NCBI GenBank assembly: GCA_002104905.1
Contig: MCFE01000008.1
Location: 202,173-266,172, forward strand
DNA: 64,000 nucleotides
Direction: 5' to 3'
Source of the DNA: Basidiobolus meristosporus CBS 931.73
Lineage: Eukaryota; Basidiobolomycota; Basidiobolomycetes; Basidiobolales; Basidiobolaceae
The notes beneath the pieces are model-generated. The model made no database searches and had not been told where the DNA came from. It saw only the letters and a list, made by a program, of their open reading frames with translations. Numbering within the stretch: position 1 is the stretch's first letter; the number at the start of each line of letters is the position of its first letter. This document shows positions 35,029 to 46,186 of the stretch, piece after piece. The position numbers and the translations under genes were made by a program.

Positions 35029-37073
35029 ATGTCTCTCTATAATTTCAAAAAAATCCAGGTCGTGCCCAGTGCCGACGAGTTCTTGGACATTGTGCTGAGC
35101 AAGACTCAGCGTAAAACCGCCACTGTGGTTCACAAGAACTACAGTATCGGCAGAATTCGTACATTTTACATGAGAAAAGTTAAATTCACTCAAGACAGTT
35201 TCGAAGAGAAATTAAAGTTGATGCTTGAAGATTTCCCTCAACTCGACGTAGGCCCAGTTGTGTTGCTCCTTGTGTGAAGTGTAACTAACGTATGAACCCT
35301 TTCTCTTTTAGAACATTCATCCCTTCTATGCCGATCTCATGAACGTTCTTTACGATAAAGACCATTACAAGCTTGCTTTGGGTCAAATCAACACTGCTCG
35401 TCACTTGATTAGCGCCGTCGCTAAGGATTATGTCCGTCTTCTCAAGTTCGGTGATTCTCTCTACAGATGCAAGCAGTTGAAGAGAGCTGCTCTTGGTCGG
35501 TACGTAAGCTCTTCGTTTAATGCTGGACGTGAACAAGGATTAATCGGTTTCATTCAATTTAAACAGTATGGCCACCATTATGAAGCGTCAAAAGGATAGT
35601 TTGGCTTACTTGGAGCAAGTTCGTCAGCATTTGTCCCGTCTTCCTTCCATCGATCCCAACACTCGTACATTGGTTATCTGTGGTTATCCTAACGTTGGAA
35701 AGTCCAGTTTCTTGAACAAGGTTTCAAGAGCTGATGTAGATGTTCAGCCATATGCTTTCACTACCAAGTCCCTCTTCGTTGGTCACATGGATTACAAGTA
35801 CCTTCGTTGGCAAGTGATCGATACTCCAGGTATTTTGGATCATCCCCTCGAAGAAATGAACACCATCGAAATGCAGTCCATTACCGCCCTTGCTCATCTT
35901 CGTGCTTGTATTATGTTCTTCATGGACTTGTCTGAGCAATGTGGATACAGTGTTGCCGATCAGTGCAAGCTCTATCACAACATCAAGCCATTGTTCGCCA
36001 ACAAGCCCACCGTACTGGTTGTCAACAAGATTGATGTGTGCCGCCCCGAAGATCTGAAGGAGTCCGACCAAGCCTTGCTTCAGGAAATCGTCAACGATGG
36101 TAATGTCACCATGGTTCAAGTCAGTTGTTACACTGAGGAGGGTGTCATGGATACCAGAAACGCCGCTTGCGATAAGTTGTTGTCTTCTCGTGTTGAGATG
36201 AAGATGAAGGGACAGAAGATCAACGATGTCCTCAACAAACTTCACCTTACCAAGCCAGTTCAAAGAGACGACATTGAGAGACCTGTCATCATCCCTGAGG
36301 CCGCTCGCAGCAAGGTTAAATATGACATTAACGATCCCAACCGTAGAAAACTCGAAAGAGACATTGAGGCCGAGAACGGTGGTGCTGGTGTCTACAACGT
36401 CGATCTTAAGAAGATCTACGACCTGGCCAATGAGGAATGGAAATACGATACTATTCCTGAAATCTTGGATGGCAAGAACGTTGCTGACTTCATTGACGCC
36501 GATATCGCTGAGAAACTGGACGCTTTGGAGCGCGAGGAGGAGCGTTTAGAAGCTGAAGGCTTCTACAACTCCGACGAGGAGATGGAGAACTCCGAAGATG
36601 AAGCCATCAAGGAAGCTGCCGGCGCTATCAAGGAGAAGAGACAAATCATGACCTTGGTTAGTCGTCACAAGAAGATCAGAAACAGACCTGTTCTTCCTGC
36701 CAAGGCAGCAGCCAGGTCTTCCACTGTCAGCGACATGCACGACCATTTGAGTAGCATGGGTATCGATGCCTCTGAGGTCCGTGCCAGAAGCCAAAACAGA
36801 AAGAGAGCTAGATCCGAGTCTCGTGCTACTAGCATGGCCCGTGAAAACAGCCAAGGACCTACCACCCGCACTGCTAGCATGGTTCGTGACAGAAGCACCA
36901 TGGGCTTGCGCAACGTCAAGCAGAAGGTGGACGCCGTCAAGATCCAGAAGAAGTCTCAGCGCACCAACAACTTGCTTGCCAAGCGTGGTGAAGCCGATCG
37001 TGATATTCAGACCAAATTACCCAAGCACTTGTTTGCTGGCAAAAGAAAGATGGGCAAGACTGACCGCAGATAA
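35029..37073 (+). CDS. NOG1: Nucleolar GTP-binding protein 1 (60S biogenesis GTPase)
   Basis: Exons 35029-35247, 35312-35499, 35567-37073. The start [20 protein letters not shown] is conserved in Nog1. The helical N-domain ([20 protein letters not shown]) leads to an OBG-type GTPase: G1 [10 protein letters not shown]3 DTPGILD, G4 VVNKID. The C-terminal region has a run of basic segments ([33 protein letters not shown]) and ends [15 protein letters not shown], the family's typical end. Nog1 is placed in the peptide exit tunnel of pre-60S particles during nucleolar and nuclear maturation. The gene is intact. Confidence 0.97.
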
Positions 37074-37668
37074 ATCCGCATCCCCAGTCTTATCAACGTC
37101 TAATTCCATTCGAACACCGATTCTTCTCTGTATCACCGTCGCTACATACACTTCTATTACTTGTTTTCTTTCATTATCATATCGTTTATTTTAGAGTGCA
37201 CATAGGTAATTTTTCGATTTCCCTCCTTATGCTAATACATCGTCGAAACAAACACGAATAAAACGCGTATATACCAATGGCTATGTGTTGCATCATCAGG
37301 GGGTTTATATATCGGCTTTGAGCCCATGAATTTTCCGCATATTATCGACAGCGAATAACCACCACGCCAATGGTGGGGATGGGAGGGCAGCGTTAATTAA
37401 CCCACCAGGTTGTTCATTCATGCTTTTGAAGCGGTTGATGATCTTGCGCTACCCTAAACTGGTTTAATCAATTCCCTTTCTCATTAATTGCTGTACTTAT
37501 TATTCATTCTGCCATTTACTCACAGTTCACCTTGTTTTTGCTCTTTCTTTTGCTATCTGCGGCAGCCTTATTATTACACAGTACTCTGTGTTCCTCTTCT
37601 TTTCTTTACAGCCGGCCGTTCCCCACATCTGGACAGTAGCCTATTAGACATCATCCACACCTTTATAC
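37074..37668. other. NOG1 3' region and ARL8 promoter
   Basis: About 600 bases between two plus-strand genes. It is pyrimidine-rich toward the ARL8 start. No gene is seen. Confidence 0.45.
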
Positions 37669-38467
37669 ATGGCCTCCCTTTTCAAAGCATTGCTTGATTG
37701 GTTACGAAGCCTCTTCTTCAAAGAAGAGATGGAGCTGACGTTGGTTGGTCTACAGAACTCTGGAAAAACCACTCTGGTCAACGTCATTGCTGTGAGTTGC
37801 TTTTGTATTCAGCGTTCTCGCCACAGGCATTCTTGAATTCGTACTCATCTGCGATGTCTTTTCTTTGTATATTCCCTTACCCTCATCGATTGAACATTCC
37901 TAGTCTGGTCAGTTCACTGAAGATATGATCCCAACGGTCGGCTTCAACATGCGCAAAGTTACCAAGGGCAACGTCACCATGAAGCTATGGGATATTGGGG
38001 GCCAGCCAAGATTCCGAAGCATGTGGGAGAGATATTGTCGCGGGGTGAACTCTATTGTGTAAGCATCAGTGTACTGTGAGAAATTTGGTTTGTTCAGTGT
38101 GTGATTTACATGCCTTGGTTTTACAGATTCGTAATCGATTCCGCAGACCATGAGAAGTTCGATGCGGCCAAGACAGAGCTAAGAAGTCTGCTGGAAAAGC
38201 CACAACTTGCCAACATCCCAGTGCTAGTGCTTGGCAACAAAAACGACCTTCCAGGTGCCCTGACTGTAGAAGAGCTTATTGAGACTATGTAGGTTTTTGC
38301 ACCCGGGAGGAGTGGGAACGCTTACTGACGAACGTTTTCTATGATGTAGGAACTTGAAATCAATCACCAATCGTGAATTGTTTTGTTATTCAATCTCCGC
38401 CAAGCAACAAGTTAACATCGACCTCACATTGCAATGGCTTATCAAGCATGCAAGGTCAGGGAAATAA
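37669..38467 (+). CDS. ARL8: ARF-like small GTPase ARL8
   Basis: Exons 37669-37791, 37904-38058, 38127-38288, 38350-38467, about 185 residues. The start [20 protein letters not shown] is the ARL8 amphipathic helix without an N-myristoyl glycine. G1 is GLQNSGKTT; switch [20 protein letters not shown] and G3 [19 protein letters not shown] are nearly identical to animal ARL8; G4 is [13 protein letters not shown]8 sits on lysosomes or vacuoles and recruits motors and tethers. In filamentous fungi a homologue links to dense or secretory vesicle transport, but that function is inferred here. Confidence 0.96.
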
Positions 38468-38631
38468 AGTGCTACGGGACCATCTTATTACACGACCAGT
38501 ACAGGACTCGAATATATGTAAATCGATTTTTTGAGATGATGAAAGAAGCCCTTACTTTCATGACATCCTATCCGGCTAATCTTTCCTTCCTTGTCCATTG
38601 GTCCATATCCTTTCTTACCTTACACCAACCA

Positions 38632-38673
38632 CCACCACTGCTGCTGCTGCTACCACTACTACTACTACTACCA
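38632..38673. repeat. Short CTG/CTA trinucleotide repeat
   Basis: CTG repeated four to five times followed by CTA/ACT repeats lies in the 3' region of ARL8. It is a simple microsatellite. Confidence 0.75.
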
Positions 38674-38892
38674 TTGCTCGCGTTCATGCAATCGGAGGAT
38701 ACAGTGCTCGTCCACACCCTTTATTGACTGAATTTATATATCTAGTATTAATTTGATTAAAACCATTTTTGTTCGAATGAACATCCAGTATGCAGGTCAC
38801 TGCTGTATTCCATAGAATTAAAGACATTGTTTATTCATCTGGGTGGCGCAAACCTTTTTATTTACAGAGTTACATATATGTATATTTTGTGC

Positions 38893-39644
38893 CTAAGCAT
38901 TCTCGATTCGTTGCATGAGACGTCGGTATTGCTCGCTCTCAATTCTTCGGCGTCTCCAGACCAGCAAGATTCCGGAGCAAACACTCAGGAAGATTACGAA
39001 ACCCTGTATATGATGGTGGAGAGGCCGTTAGTTCTGGTTCATGTTGGCTGACCAAGTCGTTTGTCGCTTACCATAAACTTGAAAAATTGCAATTTTTCAT
39101 GGTATTTGGTTCTGGAGCAGCTACGATAGTTGGGCAGCTCCACTACAGCCAGATGCTTGCCAGCTTCGATGGGCGTGCATTGGATTGGCTCCTTGTAGCC
39201 TGTGTCTTGGCAGTATGGATTTGTGGCCTGAATGAATATGTTTGACGTTCAGCTTGACTTTACGAAGCTTGTGAATAATTGCATTCACTTACCGACTCTT
39301 CATCGCTGCATCGTCGGCAGGAGCCCATTGAATAGCACTGGTACAAATCGTTGAGCTGGGCTTCATTCACACCAGCAGTGGTACCTTCTCGTAGCAATTT
39401 TTCGTCAGCATCTTGTTCCATTGGTCTGTCAGGAGAGTACTCTGCAGGCTTAAGGCTGGTGTTCTCTCCAGTATAATGAACATTTCGAAAGGCACCAACT
39501 AGCAAAAGACTATAGGTTGCAAAAGTTCAGCCATTGTATGGTTTGGCCGAAACATTACTAGAATAAGTATTACCATAGTGTGCCGGCAAGAAGCCACCAA
39601 AGGTATTTCCTCCGGCTGCTGAACTTTCGCTCTGAGGTTTTCAT
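38893..39644 (-). CDS. JTB-like single-pass membrane protein
   Basis: Exons (complement): 39574-39644, 39293-39509, 39072-39227, 38893-39003, about 184 residues. The N-terminus (KYLWWLLAGTLCLLLVGAF) is a signal sequence or anchor. The lumenal part is Cys-rich: LYQCYSMGSCRRCSDEES, then YCQDTGYKEPIQC and LPNYRSC. A second membrane helix GFVIFLSVCSGILLVW is followed by a basic cytosolic tail (RRRRIESEQYRRLM). The pattern C-x-x-C, C-x-x-TGY-x-x-x-x-C, YRSC plus a single C-terminal membrane helix fits the JTB (jumping translocation breakpoint) family. JTB function is poorly known. The assignment is by motif only. Confidence 0.62.
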
Positions 39645-40014
39645 GCTGGTTTTGTAATTAATTATTATTAAGTTGGGTAGAAAAGTTTATCCGAGTTGTA
39701 AAGTTAGAGTGGTGGTTAGTGGTGATTAGGTTGGGATAAAGAAGGGTTCACAACGACTCGGATCGACCTAAGTGGTTTATTGGTCAGATAAATCCAATTC
39801 TGAATGCATTCAAACCTTGGCCCGATTCATTGCGGACGTCTCCGATCTCAAATGCTCCGGATCAATGGTGATGATACTGCATGGATGCGGATTTACTCTG
39901 AATGTTGTGCAAGCTATCTCAATTTATGATGACGTTTATGGTTATTCTACAACTAATTAATCAATTCAGCTTGGTTCAGTTTCTTATTTCTCTCCACTAC
40001 GCTGAAGTATTCCA

Positions 40015-41111
40015 ATGAACGACGTTAGTATACTACAAACAGCATTTCTCCTTTATACCCGAGTATTCACTGTTTTTTCTTGAAGGAATTCAGCCCCCGC
40101 TTCGCCTATGAAGATAGTGAGGATGAGTTTGAAAAAGAAGAGGAGCTGACTAAGTTCGATTTACCACTATTCAAATGGCTGAAATCTGATGGCTCTGCTG
40201 TACCGGAGGTGGACGTATTGTTAATAGGAAGTGGTGGGGGCGCCACTTATCTAAATCTAAACATACCAAAGAAGTTGATCGGTGGTTTTTTAATGCCTGA
40301 AATGAACTTGGTAGGGTCAACTTGTGCGAGCTTCCTGTTAGTGGATCTATGTTTGACGACGAATCTATACCAATAGAAATCGAACCCGTTCGACCAGTTC
40401 TCTGTCGAAAGTTCAAGCTGCGGCCTTTACGAAATCGGTACCACACCGAAAACCTACATGCTGCTCTGCTGCTGTTCAATTGACAGTGAAGCTTCCCTCC
40501 TGCTTGGTCGGGCTATACTCTCTACCCTCCGCCCTAAAAAGTTGAAAATTTAAACCGCCATCACAAAGCGACTGTCATTAACTGCTTATTAATTATAGAG
40601 TCATCATGTTGGATGCTTTGGATGTATCGGACTATATTCCTCCGAGAACCAACGATGCGGCAACAACCACATCCCCCATTCGTTATCTTCAAACTTCTGC
40701 AGCTCCTTGGGTAGGCTTCTTGATACGAACACTTCTTTGTTACATGTGTATATATTAACTAAGCAATCGTCGAACGTTATGCAGAATTGCGATTTCCAAA
40801 TGTTGGAAATACCAAATATCGTCAAAAACCTTAGCGGAGCGATCTTAACAAACGTCAGTGCAATCGTTGCCTCCTTAGGACTATAACCACTAACTGCTCT
40901 TCTACAGTGTGAAATCAAGGGCATCCCTGCCGCACTCTACCTGACATTTGAGGATCGTAGATTCAAGCTAGAGAAGCCAACCAATTCGTACAAAGAGATC
41001 CTAAGCTACCTCGCCACTCAATCCATTGTGCCACAGCTACCACAGTGTAACAAAAGAAGCAACCCTTCGACACATAGAAACACCGCGAGTAACAGCACTC
41101 TCTATCTGTAA
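40015..41111 (+). CDS. PSMG1: Proteasome assembly chaperone 1 (PAC1/PSMG1)
   Basis: Six exons: 40015-40023 (only MND), 40086-40310, 40377-40540, 40599-40710, 40785-40853, 40908-41111. The acidic start (RFAYEDSEDEFEKEEEL) leads to VDVLLIGSGGGATYL. Splicing gives CGLYEIGTTPKTYMLLCCC and LSTLRPKKVIMLDALDVSDY. The most conserved part is SPIRYLQTSAAPW, then MLEIPNIVKNLSGAILTNCE and GIPAALYLTFEDRRFKLE, aligning with the C-terminal half of animal PSMG1. PAC1 with PAC2 assembles the 20S alpha ring. The splice sites were chosen because they restore these motifs. Confidence 0.83.
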
Positions 41112-41731
41112 ATGGTAATGGTGATCGGTTTTGCCTTGGAGTTAGCCATAGTAATGAATGGCAATTCTTACTGAATAATCTTAATAAACAAAACACTCCA
41201 CAACGTCGAAACATTGAGATATCAAACTTCAGTATTCCGGATTCAGCCACTATTATTAATGAAATATCAGTTGATGGTTGGCCCTTACTTCAGACACATA
41301 GACTAGCCATTGGAAAGCCAGTGATTTGTAACATATGTGCTTGTCCAGTGATTTGTTGGTGCTCTATTGGTTGGAGGGGTTGGAACATTACCGTGTCATT
41401 GCAATACTTGTGTAAACATTCATTAAATATGCAAGCCTGGAAATGACGAGGCCAGCCCAAATCCCATAATATTCGGGGGTGTTTCCAAGGATTACGGAGT
41501 TATAACATCTATCGCAACTACCTCCCTAGCATATTTGAAATAATAAGACAACGTAACTAGCGAATTCCTGCTAGTTTCTTGAGAAAAATACGCAGAAAAC
41601 AGAATAGTTAAGGTAGTACGTCTCTAGTTGATTGCTAAACAGCAATCTTTGGCTATCCTTCGAACTGTTACTGACCACTGGCTCCCTTTATCCCAACTAC
41701 TGACGTAGCTTTGTGAAAAGTATATAATACC
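41112..41731. other. PAC1 3' region and exportin-7 promoter
   Basis: About 620 bases between two plus-strand genes. No open frame with a recognisable domain and no clear core promoter element. Confidence 0.4.
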
Positions 41732-44700
41732 ATGAACGGAGCACCCAACATTGAAACCTTGGAAACGCTTTGCGAACAGTTCTACAATCCTCGGTCTAAC
41801 GAGGAGCGTAGTAATGCCGAGAAAATGCTGGCATACTATTTCCCCACTTTCTCGGAAACAACCAACGTTCCTGGTGCTGCCCATTCTTCGGCCACCCATG
41901 TCCAAAACCCCATTGAATGCGCCATGCAGTGCCACCTACTCCTTGAATCCTCCTCCTCCCCATACGCTCAAATGTTTGCCTCATACCGTCTCCGAACTCT
42001 TGTCACAGATCATTTTTCAATCTTCAACGACCAGCAAAAAATAGACGAGAGTAAGCGCATGGTCAACCAGCTATCGCCCACGTTACGGCTCATTGACTGA
42101 ATCTCTTCTTAAGGAAATTTCGTACTCAACTACCTGGGACAACACCCGGATCTTATGCCTTTTGTGGTGTCCTCGCTGGGACAACTATTTTCGGTTATCA
42201 CAAAACTCGGTTGGTTCGAATCTGAAGAATTCAAGAACCTCAACGAAGACATATCAAAGTTCCTTCAGGTTTCGTTGCATTCCCAGGTGATATGTGGGCC
42301 ATATCGGTGACTAATACTCCGCATGTATCTAGGCCAGTGCTCAACATAGAATTATTGGGCTACAGCTTTTAGGGCTATTAATTACCGAAATCAACCAATT
42401 GACGGCATCACGAAGTGTTGCGAAACACCGAAAAATCGGTTGGTGCTGTAGATAGAAACATCACAACATCCCAGGCTTACCGTCCCCTTTCTCTTTAGCT
42501 GTCAACTTTCGCGATGGCGAGTTGCTGAAGATCTTCCAAACGGCCTGTGGAATCCTCAGGGATTTATTACGAGACGAGACGCAATTCAACAAAGGTTAGC
42601 ATGCATTCGCACCCACCTTTTGCATCAGTATGCTTACATAATGTAGATACAAGCAGTCAGACAGGCAAGATGAAAGAGGCATGTCTAAACATCATCAAGA
42701 ACGCACTGGCATTCGACTTTATTGGAACCTGCCCAGATGAATCGTCTGACGATAGCGGCAGTATCCAGGTTGGTTGCACCATTATGCATACAAATCGTCC
42801 ATAGAGCAATCCACTAATGGGGCCTCTTAGATCCCGTCCACTTGGAGAAGTATGTTTGAAGATCCTACACTGGTGAAAACCCTCTTCGACTGCTACAAAT
42901 ATTTCCAGCCACCACACTCCAGCCTTGTCATGGAGATCTTGGTTCAAGTCGCATCGATTCGTCGCTCCTTATTTAACGAGGAGGAGCGAGCCAAGTTTGT
43001 TGTCTTACTGATGGATGGGATTCGTGACATCATCAACACATCACAAGGCATGGATGACCAAAGCAATTACCACGAATTCTGCCGCATGCTTGCCCGCTTT
43101 CGTTCCACCTACCATCTCAATGAGGTGAGCGAGGGCTATGACTATGCCAGCTGGATAGAGGCCGTTGCTGGGTTTACCGTTAAGGCTTTCCACTCGTGGC
43201 AGGTAAGTGGGCATCTGGCCTAAGATTCAATGTCTCATCTGACCGTGATTTCTCTAGTGGGCACCAAACAGCCTTCCGTATTTGCTTTCTTTCTGGTCCA
43301 AGATGGCTTCGTCCCTGAGCATTGTCAAGTCAAGCTTCCTGCCGAAATTGGAGGATACCACCGCACACGTACACAATGCTAATAGCAGTGCTTGAAGTCA
43401 AACTCAATACTTACCTTTGCGTCTCTCACAACAGTTAGCCGGAGAGTTTATCTCTTCGCGAATGGATTCCGTTGGCCCCATCATTGAATCGGATGGAATT
43501 ATTGATGGTAAGACCTTTCCTCTGACCTGCATCGAACGTAAACACTGACCTAGAGTTCTCGTATTGTAGATCCACTTGATAATGAGGAGATTCTAATCGA
43601 TAGTCTGGAGATGCTGACCAACGTAGCAAGATGCAAATACGAAAAGTCCTGTGAAGCGCTGATCCGGATCTTTGACTTCACAGCATCTTCGTACCAAGTA
43701 ATTCATAGTTCGTATGCTATGGCTTTGTTTGAATTCCAGACTCAAGGGTGTGTGGTTTAGGGGGCTATCCAAAGTGCTGGAAATGGCGTTTATGATGAGA
43801 ACTCTATCCTCGTGGCTGAATGTATGAATTGATGCATATTGATGTTTGATCATCAGCGCTAATTCAGCTTATTTTTCAGCCAAATTGGCCTGGCTCGTGT
43901 ATCTTATTGGTTCATTTATTGGCGGACGCACGGTAATCCTACCTTCTCAGCTTTCCTTGTCCGACCTTACCAACTCCCTACTCTAGGCCTATCAAAGCAC
44001 TGAAGAGCAAGATACGATCGATGGAAATTTGGCATCCAAGGTTCTTCAGCTGATGGAAATCAATCAAGTCTGGCTCAATCAGGTGAGAACCAGCTCAGCT
44101 CAGTTCAGCTCGCACTGATTCGTAAGGTTGCTAAATACCCTCCACAGAAAGGTGAAAGCGCCGGCAACGCCAAACTGGAGCTGGCCTATTTGCATTTCTT
44201 CTATCAATTTAGAAAGAGCTATATCGGGGAGCAATCATATCGTACCCCAAAGGTCAGTGTCGTAGATGCCATGAGTAGAAGCCCGCTTCCCACTTACATC
44301 TACGCTCTAGGTTTACGTCAAGTTGGCCGAAAACTTCGGTTTGAACGATCAGACCATGGTATGTCTAGATCCGCCTAGCCCTGCCAATCACGCGAACTAA
44401 CCGGATATTTGCTTAGGTTTTGGATGTCATTGTCAGGAAATTGTAGGAGCAACTCTAATGACTGGTAGCTACAAGAATGCTAACGTTTCGTGGTCGTTGT
44501 AGGGGAACCAATCTGAAGTATTGGGGAAACAACAGTCGTATCATTTCGAAAACCTTAAATTTGTTCAATGAGCTGGCCAGCGGGTATTTAGTTTGAGCTT
44601 GGCATTTCCCAGAAGAGTGGCCCCTTACACTAAACTTGACCCATCATAGCTATAGCAGCGTCAGATTGCTTCAGAACCTCGACACCGCCAAGTTCATTTT

Positions 44701-46186
44701 AAGAAATCATACCTCCGAGCATTTCCCCTTCCTTCTTGTGCCGGAGAACTTCAGTTTGCGTTTGATCTATTACATGGCACTCTCGAAACTCTTCTTCTCC
44801 GATGATGTCAGTGAAGAAGAATTCATGGAATTCATCAAACCATTTGAGAACATTCTTGAGGAATTGAAAACCGTGGTGAACATCGGGGCCTACAAACAGG
44901 ACCATGTCAAGGCCGCACTAAACGGACTTTTGCGCGATCTACGTGGATTCATCACCCCAATCCAAAGCCGTCGGAATTATTTACTTTTCTTCGATTGGTT
45001 TTTCCCCAACTACATGCCAGTCCTGCTTCAGGCGTTGGAGGCTTGGAAGGAGGACCGCCTCGCCATTACAATCTTGAAGTTCATGGCTGAATTGGGCCAC
45101 AACAAATCCCAACGACTGAACTTCGATATTTCCTCGGCCAACGGGATCTTGCTCTTCCGGGAAACCAGGTAGGAGCTCCACGACGCCTATATGCTGCTGA
45201 CAAAGTCTGACCATTTTTCTTTCAACACTCAGCAAAATGCTTTGCACTTTCGGTGCTGGGGTAATCAATCGCAACCCATCGGAGTCAAACAAGTACACCG
45301 AAAAGTAAGTACCTATTACGACATTTCCCGTACCATCCGACTTCTTCTCACCCCAGCTGCTTCAAGATATAAGGGTATCTCCGTATGTTTCGATATGCTT
45401 AGTCGCTCCCTGACTGGCAGATATGTCAGCTTTGGAGTGTTTGCTCTCTATGGGGACAAGGCTCTTGAGCTAGCATTGAATACAGTCTTTGAGATGATGT
45501 TGAGCATACCCGTCGAGGACTTGATGGTATGTAATTCCACCAGTAGCGCAATAACCTCGTGCTCACCTTCACTGTAATACTAGGTTTATCCTAAGCTATG
45601 CAAGGCTTACTTCACGATGATAGACGTCTTCTCCAATGAACATATGACAGCCTTACCCGACATGGACTCCAGGGTGTTCTGGTACATCATCCGCTCGCTT
45701 GGGGAGGGTTTGAAATCGAGCGAATCCTCAATTTCATCGTTCGCTTGCTCTGCGGTGGATCACCTGTGCACGTTTGTGATCAAGCTCTCAAACAAGAAAA
45801 ACCAGTCACACTGGCTGTTGCAGTATTTCAATCAATTCTCCGACATATTGCCGTTCCTGTTCACCACCGTATTCAACTTGGTGCTCTTCGACGAGAAGCC
45901 CAACCAATGGTCCCTATCCAGACCATTGTTGGGCTTGATTCTTCTCAATCGGGAATATATGATGGAGTACACTGGCAACTTGGTTCATTGTCAGCTAGTG
46001 GAACGAAGGGAACTGCTGGCGAAAGCATTGCAGTCCTTAATGGAGGAAGTGGACAATACCTTGTCATCCAAAAACCGAGACAGGTTCACTCAGAATTTAG
46101 GAACATTTAGACGGGAAATTACTGCTGCCAATCTCATACTGGTATCCCCCAGTGAGCAAGGGTTCTCTGCCCCAATGTTGGAATAA
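41732..46186 (+). CDS. XPO7: Exportin-7 / RanBP16-type karyopherin
   Basis: A long gene of roughly twenty short exons (for example 41732-42050, 42114 onward, and 45617-46186 for most of the C-terminus). The N-terminus shows LETLCEQFYNPRSNEERSNAE. Spliced segments include RNFVLNYLGQHPDL, IPSTWRSMFEDPTLVKTLFD, VQVASIRRSLFNEEERAKF, NYHEFCRMLARFRS, WAPNSLPYLLSFWSKMASS and ARCKYEKSCEALIRIFD, the order and spacing of XPO7. The C-terminal part has RRNYLLFFDWFFPNYMPVLL, split here as FFDWFFPNYMPVLLQALE. XPO7 exports proteins and imports others through the nuclear pore with Ran. It is absent from budding yeast, which helps place the organism. Frames are consistent across all exons checked. Confidence 0.88.

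Noticed and set aside
40080-40376. A single-exon gene with the frame ending at 40376
   Set aside because: The TAG at 40374 is an intron acceptor; splicing 40311-40376 out restores PAC1 motifs downstream.
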